Assembly (NCBI GenBank): GCA_964493095.1
Contig: CAZBNG010000074.1
Coordinates: 1-10,997 of the forward strand
DNA from: CAYXSX01 sp964493095
GTDB taxonomy: Bacteria; Pseudomonadota; Alphaproteobacteria; Micavibrionales; Micavibrionaceae
Length of the DNA stretch: 10,997 nucleotides
Direction of reading: 5' to 3'
The notes beneath the pieces were generated by a model that saw only the letters and a program-made list of their open reading frames with translations, was not told the origin of the DNA and did not search any database. Made by a program: the position numbers and the translations under genes. Of this stretch, positions 1 to 5,541 are shown piece by piece (position 1 is the first letter of the stretch; each line of letters opens with the position of its first letter).

Positions 1-361
1 TCATTTCCCTGGCTTTGGGGTCCATTGCTTCCCACATTATTTCAGGACTTTCCGTACCCATCAACTCTATAAGCGTTCTGAGGTAGGCAATACGGTCATC
101 TAACTGCTCATTAAAGCTATCAGGAGTGTTGCTTTGATCTTCCTGCATTTCGCCGTCGTCATTCATTTCAGCGGCTTCCAGTACTTTTTGGATTTCGGAT
201 TTAAGCATGCGCAGAAGGATTGATTTCAAAAGCCTGGGGTATTTTGACATGATGACCGCAAAAGACAGATAACGCCGTTGCTCGACCGCTAAGGAGCCCT
301 CAATAGCTTCACCGTGCGTAGAATGGTTAAAACCTTCTATGATGTCCTTTGCGGTGACCAT
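1..361 (-). CDS. Hypothetical protein, 3' end beyond window
   Basis: An open frame runs on the minus strand from an ATG at 361 to the window edge, giving 120 codons without a stop. The start is supported by a purine-rich ribosome site (GAAGGGAAGT) about seven bases upstream. The visible protein begins MVTAKDIIEGFNHSTHGEAI and is soluble-looking. It has a basic, leucine-rich stretch around residues 43-60 (YPRLLKSILLRMLKSEIQKV), then an acidic, Asp/Glu/Asn-rich segment around 65-90, then another helical-looking part. There is no signal peptide or membrane segment. I do not recognise the family. It lies 58 bases downstream of purU on the same strand, so it could be co-transcribed, although the T-rich tract between them may end transcription. 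The coding call is fairly secure because of the long open frame and good ribosome site; the function is unknown. Confidence 0.6.
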   Translation of the reverse strand, partial: MVTAKDIIEGFNHSTHGEAIEGSLAVEQRRYLSFAVIMSKYPRLLKSILLRMLKSEIQKVLEAAEMNDDGEMQEDQSNTPDSFNEQLDDRIAYLRTLIELMGTESPEIMWEAMDPKAREM

Positions 362-372
362 TGTTTTTACTT

Positions 373-419
373 CCCTTCTTATTTTCCAATAAAAAAAAAC
401 AAAAAAATGCAAACTTTTT
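373..419 (-). terminator. Possible weak terminator after purU
   Basis: On the minus strand the bases just after the purU stop form an A7 / T7 complementary pair separated by GTTTGCA, followed by a nearly unbroken T-rich tract. The stem is purely A-T, so it would be a weak hairpin, but the long T tract resembles the end of an intrinsic terminator. It could equally be an AT-rich leader of the next gene. Confidence 0.25.
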
Positions 420-1253
420 TTAAAGAATGACGGTCCGGTTGCCGTGCAGGAATATGCGGCGCTCGGAAAACAGTTCTATGGCGCGGGCCAGAACCTTGGC
501 CTCGGTATCGCGCCCGGCGATCTGCATTTTTTTCGGGTCGAACGAATGATCCACCCGCATGATGCCTTGCTCGATAATCGGGCCCTCATCAAGGTCGTTG
601 GTGGCGAAATGCGCCGTGGCACCGGTGATTTTCACGCCGCGCTCGTAAGCCTGGTGGTAGGGTTTGGCACCCTTGAAGCCGGGCAGGAAAGAGTGGTGAA
701 TGTTGATCATGCGCCCGTGGTATTGTTCGCACATTTCCGGGGACATGATCTGCATGTAACGGGCCAGCACCAGAAGTTCACTGCCCGTTTCATCAGCGAT
801 TTCCTTGATGCGGGCTTCATTTTCCACCTTTGAGTTTCCATTGAGGTAATGGTAGGGAATGCCGCGGTCTTCGGCCAGCGCGCGGTTGGTTTCATGGTTG
901 GAGACCACGCCGGTAATCTCGATATTCAGGGATTTGGTGCGCCAGCGGTATAGGATATCGTTCAGGCAATGGCTGGCTTTCGAGACGAGGATCAGGGTTT
1001 TGAGCGGCACGTCAAGGCGGGTGACCTGCCATTTCATGGCGAATTTGGCGGCAATGCTTTCAAAGTTTTCCGTAAACGATTGCCCAGAGCCGCTTTCCAG
1101 CGGCGTGAAAATTACCCGCATGAAAAACTGGTTGGAATGCGGGTCGTGAAACTGCGAGGATTCCTCGATATTGCAGCCGCAATTACTCAGCGTCGTGGCC
1201 ACGGCGGCCACAATGCCCGGTTTATCGTCACAATGCAGCCTTAATACGAACAT
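420..1253 (-). CDS. purU: Formyltetrahydrofolate deformylase
   Basis: This cytoplasmic enzyme hydrolyses 10-formyl-THF to THF and formate, balancing the one-carbon pool and supplying formate. The 277-residue length matches the family (about 280). Residues 1-75 form an N-terminal ACT regulatory domain (FVLRLHCDDKPGIVAAVA). Residues 84-277 form the formyltransferase fold shared with PurN. The catalytic triad is visible: N184 and H186 in NIHHSFLPGFKGAKPYHQA and D222 in LDEGPIIEQG. The Asn-to-Asp spacing of 38 residues is the same as in PurN. The ATG start is preceded by AGGGG about ten bases upstream. The gene stands alone; no purine biosynthesis genes adjoin it. The upstream small-protein gene ends in a terminator, so purU probably has its own promoter in 1254-1329, though no clear one was seen. 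The call is secure. Confidence 0.95.
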   Translation of the reverse strand: MFVLRLHCDDKPGIVAAVATTLSNCGCNIEESSQFHDPHSNQFFMRVIFTPLESGSGQSFTENFESIAAKFAMKWQVTRLDVPLKTLILVSKASHCLNDILYRWRTKSLNIEITGVVSNHETNRALAEDRGIPYHYLNGNSKVENEARIKEIADETGSELLVLARYMQIMSPEMCEQYHGRMINIHHSFLPGFKGAKPYHQAYERGVKITGATAHFATNDLDEGPIIEQGIMRVDHSFDPKKMQIAGRDTEAKVLARAIELFSERRIFLHGNRTVIL

Positions 1254-1329
1254 GCCTTAAAACCCCTAATAATCTGAGAATTGGCCCGGAGGGACACAAA
1301 CGTACAGCATAAGCATAAAATTAAAAAAC

Positions 1330-1361
1330 AAAAAGGCCCCACCGGTGCGGCAGGCCTTTTT
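1330..1361 (-). terminator. Intrinsic terminator of the 58-residue small-protein gene
   Basis: On the minus strand a 9-bp stem AAAAAGGCC / GGCCTTTTT encloses a GC-rich loop containing the palindrome CACCGGTG. It is followed directly by a T-rich tail (TTTTTGTTTTTTAATTTT). It lies 18 bases past the stop codon of the small gene. The plus-strand version has only five Ts, so it works best for minus-strand transcription and separates the small gene from purU. Confidence 0.8.
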
Positions 1362-1378
1362 GCAAAAAAATATAAATA

Positions 1379-1555
1379 CTAAGCTGTTATATCAACGACA
1401 TGCGAGCCTGATGCAACACTATCATTGTCGGCAGGGCCGCCAAAATCGTCTGCATCACCGTCGTTATCAGCGGCAGCGTGCACCTGGCTTCCCTGCGCCC
1501 TGGCAGTGGGCGAGAGAATCGTTGGCGGTAGTGCCGAGACTGTAGAAACTGACAT
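1379..1555 (-). CDS. Small acidic protein, 58 residues, unknown function
   Basis: This short gene has a clear ribosome site (AAAGGA eight bases before the ATG), a complete frame ending in TAG, and its own intrinsic terminator just downstream. That set of signals makes a real gene likely. The protein starts MSVSTVSALPPTILSPTARA, then has an Asp/Asn/Gly-rich middle (DNDGDADDFGGPADNDS, residues 30-46), and ends SGSHVVDITA. There is no membrane segment, no cysteine, and no recognisable catalytic motif. The Asp-rich part has spacing reminiscent of metal-binding loops but is too short and irregular to be called an EF-hand. It lies 174 bases downstream of the methyltransferase gene on the same strand, with an inverted repeat in that gap, so it is probably transcribed on its own. 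A TAATAG with TTCGCT 16 bases upstream, within 1590-1620, is a possible weak promoter. I cannot assign a function. Confidence 0.6.
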   Translation of the reverse strand: MSVSTVSALPPTILSPTARAQGSQVHAAADNDGDADDFGGPADNDSVASGSHVVDITA

Positions 1556-1657
1556 TCTGAAATCCTTTCATATGTATTTCCAGTTACTTAGTCTATTACA
1601 GCACATTAAACTGAAGCGAAGCTGAAGAGTGCGGTTAAGGTTGAAAGGTCATGGACG

Positions 1658-1673
1658 ATTACATCAATGTAAT
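1658..1673. promoter_or_regulatory. Perfect inverted repeat, possible operator
   Basis: ATTACAT-CA-ATGTAAT is a perfect 7-bp inverted repeat with a 2-base spacer, about 100 bases upstream of the 58-residue small-protein gene and about 57 bases past the methyltransferase stop. The rest of the 174-base gap (1556-1729) holds no convincing gene. The size and symmetry suit a dimeric regulator's site, but I cannot name the regulator, and a short AT-rich repeat can occur by chance. Confidence 0.3.
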
Positions 1674-1729
1674 TTGCCATAATGTTCGGTTTATCCTTAG
1701 AATTAAGGCAAGCGCATAAATGACGTAAC

Positions 1730-2362
1730 TTAAAATGCCCCAATTCTGTCTTCTTCGTTTTGAGAATGGTTGGAATAGGTTTTCCATGATGGATAGTAGT
1801 TTTCAGACTGATTTCCCCACACGCTCCATCCCTCGCGCGGGCCGCGGGCGAAGAGTTCCAGAAACGGGCCGCGGCTGCAGGATTCTATAAGCGGATATTG
1901 TTCGTCGGGTTTGCGGGAATGCTCGCGCTTGCGGCTTTTGAGGACGTTGACCTGCGAACGGCCTGGCTGCAGCGTGCGGGCGTTTTTGCCCTTTACGCCG
2001 AATAGCAGGATTTCCGTCGTGTTGCGGAAATAAAACCCGACGCCGCGCCCGTCGGGCTCCCCGTCTTTTCTGACTTTTTGCCAGATAATATTGGTCTTAT
2101 ATTCGAATCCCCATGCCTCCATGACGGCCAGCCCCTCTTTCAAAAGCGCGTTGGGAACCCACAGGTAAAGATGGGCGGGGTCGTCCGCCAGAGTATGAAC
2201 GGGCATCGCTATAATATCTTTCAAGGACATTGTGCCGTAACGGTTAAGGCGCTTGTGTTCCGGCGCGACTTTCCCTGTCCGGTTGGTGAATTGCCAAGGT
2301 GGGTCGGCCAAAATCGTGCCGAATTTTTGCGTGCCCAGTTCGGAAAAAATATCTTCATTCAT
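1730..2362 (-). CDS. MT-A70-type DNA adenine-N6 methyltransferase (modification subunit)
   Basis: This protein very likely transfers a methyl group from S-adenosylmethionine to adenine N6 in DNA, protecting the host from the adjacent endonuclease. At 210 residues it is a compact MT-A70 family enzyme. The catalytic DPPW lies at residues 20-23 (TILADPPWQF). The family signature continues with LYLWVPNALL (65-74), a central FYFRNTTEILLFGVKG (110-125), and the C-terminal block KPDEQYPLIE, ELFAR (169-173), GW (178-179), WGNQ (182-185). The ATG lies inside the end of the endonuclease gene (overlap ATGAATGA), with GAAGG about eleven bases upstream, so translation is probably coupled. No target-recognition domain beyond the core is visible; sequence specificity cannot be read. 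Members of this family also occur as orphan or RNA-related enzymes, but the linked endonuclease argues for a restriction-modification role. Confidence 0.9.
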   Translation of the reverse strand: MNEDIFSELGTQKFGTILADPPWQFTNRTGKVAPEHKRLNRYGTMSLKDIIAMPVHTLADDPAHLYLWVPNALLKEGLAVMEAWGFEYKTNIIWQKVRKDGEPDGRGVGFYFRNTTEILLFGVKGKNARTLQPGRSQVNVLKSRKREHSRKPDEQYPLIESCSRGPFLELFARGPREGWSVWGNQSENYYPSWKTYSNHSQNEEDRIGAF

Positions 2363-2987
2363 CGTCGTTCCAGCCTTCTATCAGGTTAGGGGTAATGCCG
2401 AGCGCCAAAACAGGGCACCCTCCGCTACGGTTTGCTTTAATGCGGTAATCCAGCTTGCCCATCCATGTCGTACTGGCGCCGTATTTATTCATGATGCCCA
2501 GTTTTTTGAAAACCGCGTTCAGGGATTCGCTTCTCGTTACCAGTACGGCGGCGTCTATAATATTGGCCTGATAGAACGCGGCGAAAGCGTAAAGGTCGCG
2601 GTCGAAGGTCTGGTCCTTGCTGTTCCACTCCAGATCGAAAGCGATTCTGTTTTTTACGTAGTCAACCTTATGGCCGTCGAGGAATTGTTCAATGGTGAAT
2701 TTGCTTTCCTCGTATCCGCCGCCTTCAGCTTTTTTAGCTTTCAGTTTCACCAAAAGGTCGCCGGAAATCCTTGTTTCCCGCCAGCCCGATCCGCCGAGCA
2801 AGGCCGAGAATTTTTTAGGGATGTTGGATTCGTTGCCGCCGCCCGTCGTAATGTCTTCCACGGTGATCCTTATGCCCGTAAACGCGTCGATCAGTTCCCG
2901 GAAATCTCCGGGGCTACTGGCCTCCAGAATGCCGGCGGCGTTTCTGTAGTTTAAAATTTCATAAAGTTCTGAAAGCCTGTCGAGCAT
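2355..2987 (-). CDS. Type II restriction endonuclease, BglII/BstYI family
   Basis: This is a 210-residue protein resembling the BglII/BstYI endonuclease family, which cleaves palindromic sites with a GATC core (BglII 223, BstYI 203 residues). Family-type segments are GNESNIPKKFSALL (52-64), VDYVKNRIAFDLEWNSKDQ (108-126), FDRDLYAF (128-135), the strand AAVLVTRSESL (146-156) and YGASTTWMGKL (169-179). The likely metal site is D109, D118 and E120, whose D-x8-D-x-E spacing mirrors the D-x8-E-x-Q of BglII; this mapping is inference. The frame is open up to 3158, but I chose the ATG at 2987: it matches family length, and the upstream 57 codons look non-conserved. A good promoter ends just before this ATG. 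The stop overlaps the start of the methyltransferase. Actual specificity is unknown. Confidence 0.85.
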   Translation of the reverse strand: MLDRLSELYEILNYRNAAGILEASSPGDFRELIDAFTGIRITVEDITTGGGNESNIPKKFSALLGGSGWRETRISGDLLVKLKAKKAEGGGYEESKFTIEQFLDGHKVDYVKNRIAFDLEWNSKDQTFDRDLYAFAAFYQANIIDAAVLVTRSESLNAVFKKLGIMNKYGASTTWMGKLDYRIKANRSGGCPVLALGITPNLIEGWNDDE

Positions 2988-2997
2988 TATGTTCCCA

Positions 2998-3025
2998 ATT
3001 ATGCAGGGTTTTCGGAACATATCAA
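2998..3025 (-). promoter_or_regulatory. Candidate sigma-70 promoter of the R-M operon
   Basis: On the minus strand TTGATA (3025-3020) and CATAAT (3003-2998) are separated by 16 bases, each one mismatch from consensus. Transcription would start near 2991, leaving only about four bases before the endonuclease ATG at 2987. The transcript would therefore be nearly leaderless, excluding the weak GGGA ribosome site at 2991-2996 in part or whole. Confidence 0.45.
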
Positions 3026-3180
3026 GAACAAAAGCGAATACGCCCCTTTTCAAGGATAAAGCGGCCCGGGCGCTTTGAACAGGAAAGAGGGCGGTTTGTC
3101 CACAAAGGCTTTTTTGTAGACATAACATTAAATACTGCCTAGGTTTGATTTTATTCAATTTTTTTTCAGGAAATTTTAAA

Positions 3181-3537
3181 TTGAGTACTAAAGAAAAAAT
3201 CCCTAGATATGCGGCGCGTGTTATAGCTTTGGCTTTCGCCGCGGCAGTTGGTGTTGCTTTAGACCATTACAAAACGCATTTTTTAGTAAGAGACGAGATA
3301 GCGGGCCAACCGCAAAAAATTGACGAGAAAAGACCCGTACTGGGCAGGTCTGTTGTGTACAATACGGTTTATAAGACTTTCCAGCCTCTAACAGGTGCGG
3401 AAGAGCGTACTATGTATGGCATATATTTAACCGCTGCAGGAGAAGGCAAAAAAGAATGTTGGCATCATGCTACGACATTTGGCAATGTCTATCTTGATCT
3501 TATCGGGTTGGGGAAAAAAAGGAAGAGGTGCTTATAG
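3181..3537 (+). CDS. Hypothetical single-pass membrane protein (first part of a probably frameshifted gene)
   Basis: An open frame of 119 codons begins at a TTG with AGGA nine bases upstream; the frame can be extended to another TTG at 3145, which lacks a usable ribosome site. Residues about 8-27 (PRYAARVIALAFAAAVGVAL) look like an N-terminal membrane anchor or uncleaved signal. The rest is soluble with a Trp-His-His segment (CWHHATTFGNVYLDLIGLG). The frame ends abruptly in a basic tail, KKRKRCL, right after a G4A7 run, while the -1 frame continues as sensible protein to 3656. So the natural product is probably about 158 residues. No family recognised. The gene lies divergent to the restriction endonuclease and convergent with ahcY. 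Confidence 0.6.
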   Translation: MSTKEKIPRYAARVIALAFAAAVGVALDHYKTHFLVRDEIAGQPQKIDEKRPVLGRSVVYNTVYKTFQPLTGAEERTMYGIYLTAAGEGKKECWHHATTFGNVYLDLIGLGKKRKRCL

Positions 3538-3656
3538 AGGCTTGTGTTACGTCAGACTCTAACGGGGGTAATAGACAAAAAGCAGACCCAACACCCGCCG
3601 AGTACCTCGTCGTTAAAAACCTGTATAAGGATCTGGGGTTTTTGGAACCCCGTTAA
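3513..3656 (+). pseudogene. -1 frame continuation of the 3181 gene
   Basis: In the -1 frame relative to the 3181 gene, codons from GAA at 3513 run without a stop to TAA at 3654-3656, coding about 47 residues (EEVLIEACVTSDSNG then RQKADPTPAEYLVVKNLYKD and GFLEPR). No start codon with a ribosome site opens this stretch by itself, so it is best read as the C-terminus of the preceding gene. It ends exactly where the ahcY stop codon lies (TTAA shared by both stops), which is the normal packing of two convergent intact genes. The cause could be a true one-base loss in the A7/G4 run, a sequencing error there, or ribosomal slippage. Confidence 0.5.
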
Positions 3657-4975
3657 TACCTGTAAGCGTCACCCTTTAACGGCCCTTGGGTTTCTACGCC
3701 GATGTAATCGGCCTGTTCCTTCGTCAGGGCGGAAAGTTTCGCGCCGACCTTTTCAAGGTGCAGAGCCGCCACTTTCTCATCCAGGTGTTTGGGCAGCACG
3801 TAAACCTTGTTCTCGTATTTATCGGTATTGTTCCAAAGCTCTATCTGCGCCAGCGTCTGGTTGGTGAAAGACGCGCTCATCACGAAGCTGGGGTGTCCGG
3901 TGGCACAGCCCAGATTTACAAGGCGGCCTTCGGCGAGCAGGATGATTTTCTTGCCATCGGGGAATTCGATCTGGTCGACCTGCGGCTTGATGTTATTCCA
4001 TTTCATGTTGCGAAGGGGTTCGACCTGAATTTCGTTATCGAAGTGGCCGATATTGCAGACAATCGCGTTGTTTTTCATCTTGCGCATGTGGTCGGCGGTG
4101 ATGATGTCCTTGTTGCCCGTGGCGGTGACGAAGATGTCGGCACGCGGCGCGGCGTCTTCCATTGTAACCACTTCGTAGCCTTCCATCGCGGCCTGAAGCG
4201 CGCAAATCGGGTCGATTTCGGAGACCATGACGCGGCAGCCCGCCTGACGCAGGGATTCGGCGGAACCCTTGCCCACATCGCCGTAGCCGCACACCATGGC
4301 GACCTTGCCCGCCATCATGACGTCCGTGGCGCGGCGGATCGCATCCACGAGGGATTCGCGGCAGCCGTATTTGTTGTCGAATTTCGATTTTGTAACGGAG
4401 TCGTTCACGTTAATAGCGGGAACGGGCAGTTTGCCTTTTTTTGCCATTTCATAGAGGCGCAGGACGCCGGTCGTGGTTTCCTCGGAAATGCCTTTGATAT
4501 CTTTCATAAGCTCCGGGAAATCATTGATCATGCGCAGCGTAAGGTCGCCGCCGTCGTCCAGTATCATGTTGGGAGTCCAGCCGTCAGGGCCTTCGATCGT
4601 CTGGTCGATGGCCCACCAGAATTCCTCCTCGTTCATGCCTTTTTTGGCGAAAACGGGCGTGCCGGTGGCGGCGATGGCGGCGGCGGCGTGATCCTGCGTC
4701 GAGAAAATGTTGCAGGAGCTCCAGCGTACTGTCGCGCCCAGCTCCTGCAACGTCTCGATCAATACGGCGGTCTGGATGGTCATGTGCAGGCACCCGGCGA
4801 TGCGCGCCCCTTCCAGCGGCTTTTCGCCGACATATTCATCGCGCAGCGCCATCAGGCCCGGCATTTCCACTTCGGCAAGCTCTATTTCCTTGCGGCCCCA
4901 CTCAGCCAGCGATATATCGGCAACCCAGTAATCGTTTTCCTGGGACTGGGCTTGGGCGGTCGTTTCGGCGTTCAT
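3653..4975 (-). CDS. ahcY: Adenosylhomocysteinase (S-adenosylhomocysteine hydrolase)
   Basis: This cytoplasmic, NAD-dependent enzyme reversibly splits S-adenosylhomocysteine, the by-product of every SAM-dependent methylation, into adenosine and homocysteine. The protein is 440 residues from the ATG at 4975, chosen because AAGGAG lies ten bases upstream; a longer frame to 5026 has no such site. Visible elements are the substrate site GCLHMTIQTA (H64), LDDGGD (139-144), the catalytic block NDSVTKSKFDNKYGCRES (K196, D200, N201, C205), the NAD-binding loop GYGDVGKG (230-237), IGHFDNEI (H311), and the C-terminal YRY that reaches the cofactor of the partner subunit. All key residues are present. 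It is divergent from the 5045 gene, with a candidate promoter overlapping that gene's start. No S-adenosylhomocysteine riboswitch was seen; the predicted leader is about 46 bases, shorter than those elements. Confidence 0.97.
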   Translation of the reverse strand: MNAETTAQAQSQENDYWVADISLAEWGRKEIELAEVEMPGLMALRDEYVGEKPLEGARIAGCLHMTIQTAVLIETLQELGATVRWSSCNIFSTQDHAAAAIAATGTPVFAKKGMNEEEFWWAIDQTIEGPDGWTPNMILDDGGDLTLRMINDFPELMKDIKGISEETTTGVLRLYEMAKKGKLPVPAINVNDSVTKSKFDNKYGCRESLVDAIRRATDVMMAGKVAMVCGYGDVGKGSAESLRQAGCRVMVSEIDPICALQAAMEGYEVVTMEDAAPRADIFVTATGNKDIITADHMRKMKNNAIVCNIGHFDNEIQVEPLRNMKWNNIKPQVDQIEFPDGKKIILLAEGRLVNLGCATGHPSFVMSASFTNQTLAQIELWNNTDKYENKVYVLPKHLDEKVAALHLEKVGAKLSALTKEQADYIGVETQGPLKGDAYRY

Positions 4976-5013
4976 GGGGGCAATTCTCCTTTGAATCAAT
5001 AGCATTTTCAGCG

Positions 5014-5019
5014 TAATAT
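5014..5019 (+). promoter_or_regulatory. Candidate promoter of the 131-residue gene
   Basis: TTGAAT at 4991-4996 and TAATAT at 5014-5019 are separated by 17 bases, giving a start near 5026 and a leader of about 19 bases carrying the ribosome site GAGG. Each hexamer matches four of six consensus bases. It faces the ahcY promoter within the same short divergent gap. Confidence 0.35.
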
Positions 5020-5027
5020 AAAGCACG

Positions 5028-5055
5028 ACTATAGAGGCAAAGCCATGAATTTCAA
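5028..5055 (-). promoter_or_regulatory. ahcY: Candidate promoter of ahcY
   Basis: On the minus strand TTGAAA (5055-5050) and TATAGT (5033-5028) are separated by 16 bases, each matching five of six consensus bases. The start would be near 5021, about 46 bases before the ahcY ATG. The -35 lies inside the first codons of the divergent 5045 gene, and the two promoters overlap face to face, so the genes could interfere with or be coordinated with each other. Confidence 0.45.
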
Positions 5056-5440
5056 CGCCAGTTTTAACGAATCCGGAGAAAAACCGACCTTTCTATACAA
5101 GCGTAACCCGCTTGTTCCCCATTCATGGCAGATTTTTGCGCTCAAACCGGGAAAAAGCGATTATGAGCCCGTGGGGGACTATACCCTGCTGGATACGAGT
5201 GAAGACCCTGAATTAACTGAGAAAAAAGTTGCCAATTTAATCACGCTCATGAACGGGCGCAAGTCGCTGGGCCAGTTTGGCGATCTTACAAAAACCCGGC
5301 TTTTATACAGCGTCGTTCCCACCGAAAAAGACAGCGTTAACGAAAAAGTAATCTTTCGCACCTATGATGGAGACAGCGTTTCAAAGGAAAACGCGATTTT
5401 AGTCATCGAAAAAGGTGTGTTTAAAGATGAGTCTGACTGA
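5045..5440 (+). CDS. Hypothetical protein, 131 residues
   Basis: A complete frame starts at an ATG with GAGG seven bases upstream and ends in TGA. The protein is soluble, charged and mixed alpha/beta in appearance, with no signal peptide, membrane segment or cysteine. Recognisable stretches are SWQIFALKPGKSDYEPVGDY (27-46), an acidic helix-like DTSEDPELTEKKVANLITLM (50-69), and LLYSVVPTEKD (86-96). I do not recognise a family. It is divergent from ahcY with a 69-base gap containing candidate promoters for both, and it is followed by an intrinsic terminator at 5511-5538. The coding call rests on length, the ribosome site and its own promoter and terminator; function is unknown, and any link to ahcY is only by position. 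Confidence 0.7.
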   Translation: MNFNASFNESGEKPTFLYKRNPLVPHSWQIFALKPGKSDYEPVGDYTLLDTSEDPELTEKKVANLITLMNGRKSLGQFGDLTKTRLLYSVVPTEKDSVNEKVIFRTYDGDSVSKENAILVIEKGVFKDESD

Positions 5441-5540
5441 TAAATTTAGCGAGATTATGCCGGTTCATTGCGGTGCCTTCAGCGCGCCTGTTGGTTCTGC
5501 GAAGCCTGTTCCCGCGCCTGATACCGCGCCGGGTTTTTAG
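5427..5540 (+). CDS. Possible 37-residue small protein
   Basis: An ATG at 5427, overlapping the last 14 bases of the preceding gene, opens a 37-codon frame ending in TAG at 5538-5540, one base short of the convergent Enzyme I-like gene. AAGG lies roughly eleven bases upstream. The product (MSLTDKFSEIMPVHCG, then an Ala/Pro-rich tail ending PDTAPGF) has no known features. The intrinsic terminator overlaps its end. The frame may be fortuitous. Confidence 0.25.
   Translation: MSLTDKFSEIMPVHCGAFSAPVGSAKPVPAPDTAPGF
5511..5538 (+). terminator. Intrinsic terminator after the 131-residue gene
   Basis: CCC-GCGC pairs with GCGC-GGG around an 8-base loop, with one bulged C on the 3' side, followed by TTTTT. 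It lies about 70 bases after the stop of the 5045 gene, just before the end of the convergent Enzyme I-like gene. Confidence 0.5.
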
Positions 5541-5541
5541 T

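Noticed and set aside
1606..1680. A 24-codon minus-strand ORF (MANYIDVIVHDL...) upstream of the small acidic gene
   Set aside because: The only AAGGA upstream is about 13 bases from the ATG, the product is very short, and the inverted repeat explains part of its sequence; no support for translation.
2988..3158. N-terminal extension of the endonuclease frame up to 3158
   Set aside because: It would add 57 residues beyond the usual family length and would span the best promoter; it lacks a ribosome site.
3635..3651. Hairpin GGGGTT / AACCCC with a 5-base loop between the convergent 3181 gene and ahcY
   Set aside because: It has only a 6-bp stem and no T run on either strand, so it is not a convincing intrinsic terminator.
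3686..5002. A 438-codon plus-strand frame opposite ahcY
   Set aside because: It is the antisense shadow of a clear, fully conserved ahcY in GC-rich DNA; its protein is His/Arg/Gly-rich and resembles no family.
4976..5021. S-adenosylhomocysteine or SAM riboswitch in the ahcY leader
   Set aside because: The predicted leader is too short, and no conserved riboswitch core could be recognised.
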